Below, piece by piece: positions 54,298-62,590 of a stretch of 64,000 nt of DNA. Every line of letters begins with the position of its first letter. Position 1 is the stretch's first letter. The DNA comes from Anaerocolumna sp. MB42-C2. GTDB taxonomy: Bacteria; Bacillota; Clostridia; Lachnospirales; Lachnospiraceae. The translations under genes and the position numbers were made by a program. The notes beneath the pieces are model-generated. The model searched no databases and was not told where the DNA came from. It was given only the letters and a program-made list of their open reading frames with translations. Where the stretch lies: contig NZ_CP133190.1 of NCBI RefSeq assembly GCF_030913705.1, positions 6,163,501 through 6,227,500 of the forward strand, written 5' to 3'.

Positions 54298-56568
54298 ATG
54301 AATATTAAGAGACCCCTTGTCTGGATGCTGGCCTTTTATTTGGCGGGTTTGACACTATATTCCTTATTATCTTCTTATATATTTATAATAGGGGGAATAA
54401 GCTTTATACTGATTGCATTATGGCTGTTACTTCCAAAAAATAAACAAAGAATAGCCAATAATTATTTTTTATTATGTTTGCCGCTATTATTTATTCTTGG
54501 GTTTTACCGGATGAATCTGCAGCTGTCACCGGGCAGTATAGATGACTTATTTGTAAGTGAGGTTAGCGGTACTGTTCAGGGACAGCTCGTGATGATCCAG
54601 AATAAAGGTGAATACCAGGTACTTACACTAAAACATAATATGATTTCTCTGAACAACATATATAAATATATTAACGGTAAAATTACAATATATACATCTT
54701 CTAAAGACCAATACAAAATTGGTAATATCTTATTCGCTGAAGGCGATATCAAAAAATTTCAGAAAGCTTCTAATCCAGGGCAATTCAATGAATACCAATA
54801 TAACCGGATGTTATATATATATTACAAAATGAATGCTGATGTAATAAATATCATAAATCATAAATATTCCATCTTTCCTCAAGTTCTATATGACATAAAA
54901 ATAAAATTAGTTGAAGTTTATAATAAGATGCTTCCAAAAAAAAATGCAGGTATTTTGTCGGCAATGATACTGGGGGAAATATCTCTTCTGGATCCTGAAA
55001 TAAAACAATTGTATCAACAAAGCGGTATCTCTCATATACTTGCAATATCCGGACTGCATGTTTCATTATTGGGTTTATGTTTATTTCAATTTCTGAAACA
55101 TTTAAAAATCCCGTTAATTCTGAATGCGGGAATTTCTATATTTATTATTTTCTCCTATGGGGTACTGACTAATTTTAGTGTTTCAACCAATCGTGCCGTG
55201 GTAATGTTAATAATATTAATTTTTGCCGGATTAATCGGCAGAACATACGATTTGTTATCTGCAACAGCAATCAGCGCTTTACTTATATTAATACAATCAC
55301 CACTCCAAATAACAAATGCAGGTTTTTTACTTTCTTTTGGCGCTATTTTGGGTATTGGTTTAGTCAATCCAATATTATCAGTGCTGATACCATATAGAAA
55401 TAATTTCTGGGATGGATTAAAAACCAGTATCAGTATTCAAATTATTACGCTTCCGATTATTCTATATTTCTTTTATGAATTTCCTACCTATTCTGTTCTT
55501 ATTAATATGATTATTTTACCTTCGTCCTCTATAATAATTCTTCTGGCTATTCTTGCGGGCTTAATAGGGTGTATCAACCTGCCCCTTGGAGTAGTGATGA
55601 TTGGGGGCGTACATTATCTGTTAAATTTCTACGAATGGATATGCAGAGAGGCCTCTAAATTACCTTTCAGGACTTTTCTAATGGGTCGTCCGGATCTCTG
55701 GATACTTATTGCTTATTATATTATCGTATTGCTGCTTATTTACTTTTATAAAAAAATAAAGCGAAAAATATGCGTTTTGCTATTGTCTTTTTTAGTAATT
55801 ATTTTTATGAAATCGAAACCTCTTTCTTTGACTGTGACCTTTTTAGACGTAGGTCAAGGTGATGGAATATTTCTTTTATCACCTAGTGGAACCACTTATA
55901 TGATAGACGGTGGAAGTTCGGATGTTTCCAAAGTTGGACAATACAGACTGGCACCATTCTTTAAAGCAAATGGCATAGAAGCTTTAGATTATGCTATTGT
56001 GACCCATATGGATTCAGATCATATATCCGGTCTGAAAGAATTAATTAAAGGGATGGAAGATAGCAATGGGATAAAATCACCGACGATTTATAAAGGTAAT
56101 ATAATGATCCGTAATCTGCTTCTTCCGGATATACTTAAGAAAGATGAAGTATATGAAGAACTTGTTTCAATGGCTGAGGAAAAAGGGATAAAGATAACCT
56201 ATATAAAACGAGGGGACTCCATAAAGGATGGTGACATTTACTTTAACTGTCTGCATCCGGATGCCAATTATAGTTTCACATCCCGAAATGCATATTCCAC
56301 CGTGCTCAGTATCAGTTATAAGGAGTTTGATTTATTATTAACCGGTGATTTGGAAGCAGATGGGGAAGAGATGGTTTTACAGGAATTAAGTGATCAGGCA
56401 GGTTTTACAGATAATAATTACATGGAAAATACTAAAATTATAAATAATGATTCAGCTATTGTATCGAACTACAAAAGACAACCCGCAACGGATTATGATA
56501 TCTTAAACAAAAAGGTTACGAGATTGATACAATTTCGCTTTCCGTGTTCAGCTATGAAAACAGCTTAA
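54298..56568 (+). CDS. comEC: ComEC/Rec2 DNA-uptake channel, C-terminus interrupted
   Basis: This is 756 residues, with an N-terminal DUF4131 region, the competence domain with about ten helices (SGISHILAISGLHVSLLG is the hallmark), and a metallo-beta-lactamase domain. FLDVGQGDGIFLL, IDGGSSD, VTHMDSDHISGL and LLTGDLEADGE are intact. The next conserved block should read near DILKVAHHGS. The frame gives DYDIL, then NKKVTRLIQFRFPC, and stops. About 60-80 residues of the hydrolase domain are lost. The break coincides with the left edge of the integrated element, so the channel nuclease is probably inactive. Confidence 0.9.
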   Translation: MNIKRPLVWMLAFYLAGLTLYSLLSSYIFIIGGISFILIALWLLLPKNKQRIANNYFLLCLPLLFILGFYRMNLQLSPGSIDDLFVSEVSGTVQGQLVMIQNKGEYQVLTLKHNMISLNNIYKYINGKITIYTSSKDQYKIGNILFAEGDIKKFQKASNPGQFNEYQYNRMLYIYYKMNADVINIINHKYSIFPQVLYDIKIKLVEVYNKMLPKKNAGILSAMILGEISLLDPEIKQLYQQSGISHILAISGLHVSLLGLCLFQFLKHLKIPLILNAGISIFIIFSYGVLTNFSVSTNRAVVMLIILIFAGLIGRTYDLLSATAISALLILIQSPLQITNAGFLLSFGAILGIGLVNPILSVLIPYRNNFWDGLKTSISIQIITLPIILYFFYEFPTYSVLINMIILPSSSIIILLAILAGLIGCINLPLGVVMIGGVHYLLNFYEWICREASKLPFRTFLMGRPDLWILIAYYIIVLLLIYFYKKIKRKICVLLLSFLVIIFMKSKPLSLTVTFLDVGQGDGIFLLSPSGTTYMIDGGSSDVSKVGQYRLAPFFKANGIEALDYAIVTHMDSDHISGLKELIKGMEDSNGIKSPTIYKGNIMIRNLLLPDILKKDEVYEELVSMAEEKGIKITYIKRGDSIKDGDIYFNCLHPDANYSFTSRNAYSTVLSISYKEFDLLLTGDLEADGEEMVLQELSDQAGFTDNNYMENTKIINNDSAIVSNYKRQPATDYDILNKKVTRLIQFRFPCSAMKTA
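56495..56515. other. Inferred left attachment junction in comEC
   Basis: comEC-like coding ends at GATATCTTA (about 56505) and foreign sequence begins. A serine recombinase gene lies 5 kb inside. The exact crossover dinucleotide cannot be seen without the right junction or an empty comEC. Confidence 0.55.
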
Positions 56569-56847
56569 TACAAGGGTTTTTGTATGGTGTTGCTCAGAGA
56601 TGGTTCTGACTTTTCAACGAAAAACAATTAACTAAGTTGTAATAATTGCAATCGTTTTAGCTGCACTTGCACAACCATGTTAACGATATGAACTAATCGT
56701 TATAAGAGTATGGTTATCGTTAGACCAATAGATATTTCCTTTTAATTGTTGAAAAAACAACAATCATTTTGCATGGCAGAATAAATGCCTAGATAAAAAT
56801 ATAACCCTGCCTTTTAATACGGCAGGGTCTCGGATATATTATTTATC
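56569..56847. other. 279-base element end with repeats
   Basis: No gene is seen. TAACGATA (56681-56688), ATCGTTAT (56696-56703) and TATCGTTA (56715-56722) form inverted and direct copies of one motif. These may be binding sites at the element end. Confidence 0.4.
56805..56827 (-). terminator. Terminator of the recombinase operon
   Basis: CCCTGCC (56805-56811) pairs with GGCAGGG (56821-56827). On the minus strand the stem is followed by TTATATTTTTAT. Confidence 0.75.
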
Positions 56848-57723
56848 TCAAGTATTAAATATATCAAGTTGGCCATCAGTGACTGGATTTATATTGCTGT
56901 CGAATTCTTCCTCCTGTTCTTCGGAAGCAACAGATTTTGTTTTGAGTGCATATAATGTTTCCCATTTCAATGGATTATGGGATTTTTTGTTGTAAGCGAG
57001 AAGAAGAGCCTCAGCAAAACCGAGTGATCCAGCTTTTCGTTCTTTGGCGGTTCTGCTGATTTCTTTTACCGATATTCGACCAACTTTTTCTTTGAATACA
57101 TCATCCTTCAAAGAATCACCGTAGGTTTCAAGTAGAATTACCAAGCCATTTAACATATTTCCGCTAAAAGATTGTGGGGTACCTTCCCAAGTTCCGATAC
57201 ATAGACGCAGAACACGATCCAGTGTATGGAAACCGTACTTGTCATATATCTTTTCTAAGGAATAAACAGCACAAATCCCGCCAGGTCTGGAGCTTTGAGT
57301 AAGGAATAAACCATAAGATTCAACTAAGTCTTTTATTATCAGTTGTTTATCATTGCCGGCTTCAATATTGGCCATGAAGATTTCATAAGGCAAGAGCGGT
57401 TTAACATACTTCATCTGGTTAGCAAAGATATCTGCTTCATGCGAATATTCCAAGTCATCGTATATCATACACCATACTGGTGTATCGCGAGAACCGGATA
57501 CCAATGCAATGATTTCGATGGTATGTTGGCCGTTAAAAACATAATTGATTCCATTACGGCGACTGACTTTTACTGGATTGACCTGATACGGATCAAAGTT
57601 GTCAGCGGCCCTTTGTACATGATTAATTGACAAGTTTCGTTGGTATTCTTGGTTGGATACAAGGTTCTTTATTGGTATCTGTTCAAAATGTACATTCGGT
57701 ACATACTTAAGTAATTCGTCCAT
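56848..57723 (-). CDS. DUF6551/DGQHR-like, ParB-superfamily protein
   Basis: A 291-residue protein. The N-terminal region, YQRNLSINHVQRAADNFDPY then YVFNGQHTIEIIAL, matches the ParB/DGQHR fold, with FNGQHT in the place of the usual DGQHR. EADIFANQMKYVKPL follows. The C-terminal half is helical, with an acidic tail ending DGQLDIFNT. It is the last gene of the minus-strand operon and overlaps the gene before it by one base. Function in DNA binding, CTP binding or element maintenance is inferred only. Confidence 0.7.
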   Translation of the reverse strand: MDELLKYVPNVHFEQIPIKNLVSNQEYQRNLSINHVQRAADNFDPYQVNPVKVSRRNGINYVFNGQHTIEIIALVSGSRDTPVWCMIYDDLEYSHEADIFANQMKYVKPLLPYEIFMANIEAGNDKQLIIKDLVESYGLFLTQSSRPGGICAVYSLEKIYDKYGFHTLDRVLRLCIGTWEGTPQSFSGNMLNGLVILLETYGDSLKDDVFKEKVGRISVKEISRTAKERKAGSLGFAEALLLAYNKKSHNPLKWETLYALKTKSVASEEQEEEFDSNINPVTDGQLDIFNT

Positions 57724-58679
57724 TATTTTTTCTCCTCAAGGGCATTTAGCATACTTTCAATTGTATTTTTAAGGTCGACTAACTGGTTTTGTAATTTGTT
57801 TCGTGCTCCATCCGAAACGTGCCTGAGATTAGCAGATAATCGTGTACGTTTTATGGAACTAACCCAGGAAGGAATGGTAAGCATAAGGCTCGAAATATCA
57901 GCATCCGGATCATACTTTGGCATCTGCTTGATTTGAATGTTCGTATGAACTAATGGTTTGATTGGTGGGGAAGGTAGTCTTTTCCATTGCAGTTCATGGC
58001 GCATTACTGAATAGCTGATATGTTCTATTTGTTCACAGGAAAGATAGCTGTTCAAATTTTTGATATTCTCCTTTGGAAGTCGTGATAGTTCTATAAGATT
58101 TTCATGAGATATTTTTAATTTGCCGGATAATATCTTTCTTGCAATATCAGCATCTTTTTCAAAAATAATATCTATGGTTCTTGCATAGACGCCATACTTA
58201 TAAATTGTGCTTTGCGAGATGCAATACTCTTTTCCGAGCTGAAGTGCTGTTCCGTTGTTGCAGCTATTATCTTCGCCCAAAAGCATGGTAGAAAATTCAT
58301 TCTCTGAAAAAAGATTATTTCCAATGGGGTATTTTACACATGTTATTTTTTCAGCATCATATCGTTTTCCAATTAAATATCTTTTTGTTTCATCTGATAT
58401 GTTTTTCGTACATAATTGATTGGTGCATATCCAAGCAATTACATCTTCCCGTTTATTGAAATCCATCTTTAATATTTCAAATGAAATATTAAAGCGATGA
58501 CAAATTTCGTATCGGTTGTGTCCGTCAATGATTATTCCACTCCATACAACTATGGCATCACGGCAGCCTTCGGTTACTAGATTTTGTTTTAGTTGCTCAT
58601 ACTCATTTTGAGAAAGTGGCGGTATTAGGTTCTTAAATTCCTCATCTATTTTAAGGTTATGAATACGATAGTCGTTCAT
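57723..58679 (-). CDS. ParB-like nuclease/partition-domain protein
   Basis: A 318-residue protein from ATG 58679, after AGAGG. The N-terminal ParB/Srx domain contains VVWSGIIIDGHNRYEICHRF, with the DGHNR motif. A central DNA-binding-like helical part (KEYCISQSTIYKYGVYARTI, resembling a helix-turn-helix) follows, then a tail with coiled coil (QLVDLKNTIESMLNALEEKK). No ParA ATPase lies near. It belongs to the recombinase operon and may bind element ends or assist segregation. Confidence 0.75.
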   Translation of the reverse strand: MNDYRIHNLKIDEEFKNLIPPLSQNEYEQLKQNLVTEGCRDAIVVWSGIIIDGHNRYEICHRFNISFEILKMDFNKREDVIAWICTNQLCTKNISDETKRYLIGKRYDAEKITCVKYPIGNNLFSENEFSTMLLGEDNSCNNGTALQLGKEYCISQSTIYKYGVYARTIDIIFEKDADIARKILSGKLKISHENLIELSRLPKENIKNLNSYLSCEQIEHISYSVMRHELQWKRLPSPPIKPLVHTNIQIKQMPKYDPDADISSLMLTIPSWVSSIKRTRLSANLRHVSDGARNKLQNQLVDLKNTIESMLNALEEKK

Positions 58680-58689
58680 ACTTTTTCCT

Positions 58690-59076
58690 CTATTCAATAT
58701 TATCTTGTGGTTCGTTCATTAAAACAAAGTCATTCATTGAAAACTGTGCAATCCCTTCTTTTTGATTTAAATCACCATAAATTCGGTATGCCTGTTTATT
58801 CTGCCATCCGCAATTTACATTTCGCAAAGTTCGAAGAAGGTCACAACTATAAATTTCACAACAATTTTTAGTTGATAGCATTTGAGGTTTAATATGATGG
58901 GCCAAATGATCTTCACGTATACTACGTCTTAAAGCAATGATTCGAGCAGAAGGATTTACAAGCAATTGGATGTATTCAGGATCTCCCAACATATGTAGTG
59001 TTGATTTGTGAATTCTTATACGATTTTTCTTAAGATCGATTGATAGAATCGGTTGTAAGGATGTTTGATTAATCAT
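58690..59076 (-). CDS. Small protein with the recombinase C-terminal domain
   Basis: A 128-residue protein that repeats the domain found at the C-terminus of the serine recombinase two genes upstream. The shared blocks are YIQLLVNPSARIIALRR and NVNCGWQNKQAYRIYGDL, aligning with the (V)LVxPxxxxxAVRP and GW(N)xxxxYRxxGxL signatures. It starts at ATG 59076 with GTGAGG upstream and overlaps its neighbour by eight bases. The function is unknown; it could dimerise with or regulate the recombinase. Confidence 0.7.
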   Translation of the reverse strand: MINQTSLQPILSIDLKKNRIRIHKSTLHMLGDPEYIQLLVNPSARIIALRRSIREDHLAHHIKPQMLSTKNCCEIYSCDLLRTLRNVNCGWQNKQAYRIYGDLNQKEGIAQFSMNDFVLMNEPQDNIE

Positions 59077-59806
59077 TTTGTTTTACCTCACTTTCCATTG
59101 CTTCAATATCAGAAGAGGAAAAAATTCTCCTGTTTTCCTGGATACCAAAGACTGCATAACCGTCAAAAATATTTACCTGAATGGATTTTTGATGTTCCTC
59201 CACAGGTAAACCGAACTGATTCTTCCATTCAGTAGGGTAAGCGGGAGTACGTGACATTTTTGGCTTTTCCCCCTCTTTGGCCGTACTCATATATATTTCA
59301 GGTGTTGTAAGATCAAAAATAAAAAGAAGTTCATTATCAGAACTTATTAGTTTTCCTAATAACTTATATCTATAGTTTGGGTTCCAACCCATGAGTGAGA
59401 TAACCTTTGCAAAAAACATTCTACACGTAATCTGTTTTGGAGAACGTTTTTTTTCACTAGCAGAACACCAACGAAAGGAATCCTTTTCATCTTCTGAGCA
59501 AGGTCTGACAGCCAATTTTTTTTCATCCGGATTTACAAGAATTTGTACGAAATCAACATCAGGCAGCTTTTTTATACAAGCGGTATTTAAGGAGACTTTG
59601 CAGTTACTTAAAGTGAAGGATGGTTCATATGTATGTGCAAAAAACTCTCCACGAACGACCTGATAACCATCATAACTAAAAGCATCCTCTTCAATTATTT
59701 CAATATCCCTTGAGGTTGTTTTCTGTTTTGGGTTGTAGGTATTATTCATAATTTCATTACTTGTGTTCTGAATAATATTATCATTCAACATGGTTATTTC
59801 GTTCAT
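59069..59806 (-). CDS. Stand-alone copy of the recombinase C-terminal domain
   Basis: A 245-residue protein. From about residue 40 it aligns with the recombinase C-terminal region: FVQILVNPDEKKLAVRPC, GWNPNYRYKLLGKL, ELLFIFDLTTPEIYM and AYPTEWKNQFG match the recombinase blocks at the same spacing. It starts at ATG 59806 after CAGGAGG and overlaps the recombinase stop by 26 bases. There is no catalytic motif. It may be a recombinase partner, such as a directionality or synapsis factor; that is inference. Confidence 0.75.
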   Translation of the reverse strand: MNEITMLNDNIIQNTSNEIMNNTYNPKQKTTSRDIEIIEEDAFSYDGYQVVRGEFFAHTYEPSFTLSNCKVSLNTACIKKLPDVDFVQILVNPDEKKLAVRPCSEDEKDSFRWCSASEKKRSPKQITCRMFFAKVISLMGWNPNYRYKLLGKLISSDNELLFIFDLTTPEIYMSTAKEGEKPKMSRTPAYPTEWKNQFGLPVEEHQKSIQVNIFDGYAVFGIQENRRIFSSSDIEAMESEVKQND

Positions 59807-61685
59807 GGTTAACCTCCTGTTTCATATCATTCATTAATTCGTCGATGCTTTTACAAATATCATCTGAATCGGTTATTTGCAGTTCGGATTCTTTATACGG
59901 AACTCCATCCAGGTGAACACCCCATTCTTTATTATTTGAAAAAGCGGCAAGTTCACGAGCCTGCGAATGGCTATAATAGTTGTTACCAAATCCATTTACC
60001 CAATCTGCTGGATAAGCAAGGACATTCTTCTTTGCACCTTCAGTAAATGGAAGTATATCTTCCAATGGCTTTTTTGATTCTTGTTCTTTTTTATCGGCTG
60101 AATCAAGAACATCACTTGGAATTAAGATTTCCGTTTCGTGTAAATTAAATATTATGAGTGATGTATTTTCATTTTTTTTAAGAACTCCTATTACGCGGTA
60201 TTTGCAGGTTGGATTCCATCCGAATATATCATATAAAGTGGATAAATAGGCAGTACCACTGACAAGGCGAGGCTTAATCCGACCATTTTGAGGACTGGCC
60301 CATTGTACGGAATTTCTGTTTTCGTTTGTACAAGGACGTACAGCAAATAGGAGTTTGGTTGGATGCACCAGCATTTCAATACCGACAATATCATTTAACT
60401 TACGAATAGCCTCTGTACTGAATTTGATTCCATTAACAGAAAATGTCATACTGATTCGATCAGCGGTATCGAAAAACTGTGCTCGCGCTATTTCAAAACC
60501 ACGAAGATCAAAATCTCCAGATTGAGCTGTTATACAGGAGGATGATATTGAGTTGACATCTTCAGTAACACTTTCTGATGCTGCTTTATAATCTTTTGAT
60601 TTGAATCCTGCCCATCTTGGATTGATAGGAACAAATCCTTTTAAAACACCGTCGGTAATGACATGAAGTTCCGGAAGGAGTCCTTTATTTCCGTATTTTG
60701 CGTTGCTAATTAGGTGTTGAACAGCAATGAAATCGTCTCTTGAGATAATTGGCTCATGATGATTACGCTGACGATACTGGTTTCTGTCCTGTTTGTTCTT
60801 CTTTGATTTATGGTCTAGGTAACTTGGGGTCCAGGTTTTCCGAGCAAGAACATCTCCACAGTGCCTTTCATTCTGAAGAATTTGCAAAATAGAATTTACC
60901 GACCAGGTTGTATTATCCTTTTTAGTACGACATCCAAGGTTGGTAAGTGTGTCGGCAATCTGCTGGCAAGTGTAGCCGTATAGGTACATAAAAAATGTCA
61001 ATCGTACAATTTTAGCTTCCTCCTCATTTATGATAAGATTACCATCATTATCCTGGTCATAGCCAAGAAGTGGCGGTGTGAGAAAAATACCTCTTCTGAA
61101 ACGCATTTCGATTGAAGCATTCATAATTTCACTTTTATTATGGCTTTCTTCCTGGGCTAATGTAGAAATGAAAGATAAACTCATTTCGCTCGTACTGTTC
61201 AAGGTGTAAATATTCTCGGTTTCAAAAAATACTCCGACCGGTGGTTGCAAAGCAGCGAGCTGCCTAACATATCCGATACAGTCAACAACATTTCGGGCAA
61301 AACGTGAAACGCTCTTTGTAACAATTAAGTCTATCTTCCCTGCCTTACAGTCAGTAATCATTTTTACAAATGCATCCCTGTGCTGGAGAGAGGTGCCGGA
61401 AATGCCTTCATCGGCATATATTTCAATGAGTTTCCAGTCTGGACGGCGGCTGACAACATCATGATAATGGTATTTCTGTAATTCATATGACGATGTTTGT
61501 CTTGGATCATCGGTTGATACTCTGGCATAGACAGCTACACGCTTTTCCCTTTGATTATCATAAAAATCTTCTTGTGGCAAAGCGGGAATAACATCTAGTT
61601 CATCTGAATTTATGCCTTTATATCGTTCCCTGATTTTTGATTTTTGTATAGCAATGCTTTCTTGCTTTATCTCATTTTCAGTCAT
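59781..61685 (-). CDS. Large serine recombinase with an extra C-terminal domain
   Basis: A 634-residue integrase. The resolvase domain has the catalytic Ser57 in VYARVSTDD, SKSVSRFARNVVDCI and EIYADEGISGTS. The recombinase domain follows, GYDQDNDGNLIINEEEAKIV and LQNERHCGDVL. The zinc-ribbon cysteines found in many large serine integrases are absent; the place reads VLKGFVPINPRWAGF. From about residue 390 a domain of about 180 residues follows, shared with the next two genes. AGGGAAGG precedes ATG 61685. It is the presumed integrase of the element in comEC. Confidence 0.9.
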   Translation of the reverse strand: MTENEIKQESIAIQKSKIRERYKGINSDELDVIPALPQEDFYDNQREKRVAVYARVSTDDPRQTSSYELQKYHYHDVVSRRPDWKLIEIYADEGISGTSLQHRDAFVKMITDCKAGKIDLIVTKSVSRFARNVVDCIGYVRQLAALQPPVGVFFETENIYTLNSTSEMSLSFISTLAQEESHNKSEIMNASIEMRFRRGIFLTPPLLGYDQDNDGNLIINEEEAKIVRLTFFMYLYGYTCQQIADTLTNLGCRTKKDNTTWSVNSILQILQNERHCGDVLARKTWTPSYLDHKSKKNKQDRNQYRQRNHHEPIISRDDFIAVQHLISNAKYGNKGLLPELHVITDGVLKGFVPINPRWAGFKSKDYKAASESVTEDVNSISSSCITAQSGDFDLRGFEIARAQFFDTADRISMTFSVNGIKFSTEAIRKLNDIVGIEMLVHPTKLLFAVRPCTNENRNSVQWASPQNGRIKPRLVSGTAYLSTLYDIFGWNPTCKYRVIGVLKKNENTSLIIFNLHETEILIPSDVLDSADKKEQESKKPLEDILPFTEGAKKNVLAYPADWVNGFGNNYYSHSQARELAAFSNNKEWGVHLDGVPYKESELQITDSDDICKSIDELMNDMKQEVNHERNNHVE

Positions 61686-61740
61686 AAGTAACCTTCCCTT
61701 GTTTAAGCAGTATGGCTCTATTATATTTTTTTCATAAGAA

Positions 61741-61788
61741 TTGAAAATAGACCATGAGTCAAGTATTTAACCTGTGGTCTATTTTCAA
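61741..61788. repeat. 14-bp perfect inverted repeat upstream of the recombinase
   Basis: TTGAAAATAGACCA (61741-61754) and TGGTCTATTTTCAA (61775-61788) flank a 20-base spacer. It lies between the XRE gene and the recombinase start; TATAAT lies nearby on the minus strand (61725-61720). It could be an operator for the XRE protein, a recombination site or a terminator without a T tract. Confidence 0.65.
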
Positions 61789-61819
61789 GTACATATAAAT
61801 CTGATAATTAGGCAATTTG

Positions 61820-62194
61820 CTATCCTTTATATTTGTCTTTCTTTTCAGTCAGTATCCAGTCGTTATTTCGCAATATGGATTTTGCGGCGCTGATTTGTTC
61901 AAATATAAAACGTTTTTCTGATCCGGAACAGTCAGACATCAATAAATCTATGTCAGTTTGGTATTCAGTCGGATTGTGAAGCTGATTTCCATTTAGTAAT
62001 TCATCAACGGTAACTCCAAGTACGTTAGAGATTCGAACCAAGGATTCCAGGCTTGCATGTTTTTTTGCATTTTCAATACAACAAATATAGGAAACAGACA
62101 TATCCGTTATCTCAGCAAGTTCGGCCTGTGTAAGATGCTGCTGGGTGCGGGTTTCCTTTATACGCTTGCCAATAATTTTATAATTTACTTGCAT
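61820..62194 (-). CDS. XRE-family transcriptional regulator
   Basis: A 124-residue protein. The N-terminal helix-turn-helix, LTQAELAEITDMSVSYICCI, is of the Xre/SinR type. The C-terminal half is helical (about 75-124) and probably dimerises. It is co-directional with the recombinase operon and lies upstream of it. It likely keeps the element integrated by repressing recombinase expression. Divergent from the HTH-methyltransferase genes. Confidence 0.85.
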   Translation of the reverse strand: MQVNYKIIGKRIKETRTQQHLTQAELAEITDMSVSYICCIENAKKHASLESLVRISNVLGVTVDELLNGNQLHNPTEYQTDIDLLMSDCSGSEKRFIFEQISAAKSILRNNDWILTEKKDKYKG

Positions 62195-62320
62195 TTTATT
62201 ATCTCCAATCCATAAACAGGTGATGAGAAAGCTGTAATAAGCTGCATTATTAATTGTATCATAAGATTTAAAACGAATGAGTATGTAATGGAAACACTTA
62301 AATAAGACAACAGTATTGTG

Positions 62321-62349
62321 TTGCTTTTATTCGCCCCGTAGAATATAAT
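62321..62349 (+). promoter_or_regulatory. Promoter of the HTH-methyltransferase genes
   Basis: TTGCTT (62321-62326), a 17-bp spacer and TATAAT (62344-62349). A partial palindrome CAACAG..TGTTG lies just upstream. Confidence 0.6.
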
Positions 62350-62375
62350 AAGGTTTAGAAAGTTAGGTGATAATA

Positions 62376-62570
62376 ATGGGTTTTATGAGTGCAAGCCAAA
62401 TGGCGAAAAAATGGAACATCTCTCAAAGAAGAGTTCAAGTTCTTTGTTCAGAAAATCGGATTGAAGGAGCATTTAAAGTTGGAGAGGTTTGGGCAATTCC
62501 AGATGATGCACCTAAACCAGTTGATTTTAGAAAAAAAAATAACAAGGATGACAAAATTAAAATACTATGA
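62376..62570 (+). CDS. Small MerR-like helix-turn-helix protein
   Basis: A 64-residue protein with a winged helix-turn-helix of the HTH_17 type: MSASQMAKKWNISQRRVQVL then VGEVWAIPDDAPKP. Such proteins are often found ahead of cytosine methyltransferase genes of restriction-modification loci. ATG 62376 lies six bases after AGGTG. It is probably a regulator or accessory DNA-binding protein of the adjacent genes. The gene ends 20 bases before the methyltransferase start. Confidence 0.75.
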   Translation: MGFMSASQMAKKWNISQRRVQVLCSENRIEGAFKVGEVWAIPDDAPKPVDFRKKNNKDDKIKIL

Positions 62571-62590
62571 ATTGAAACGAGGTTATTGTA

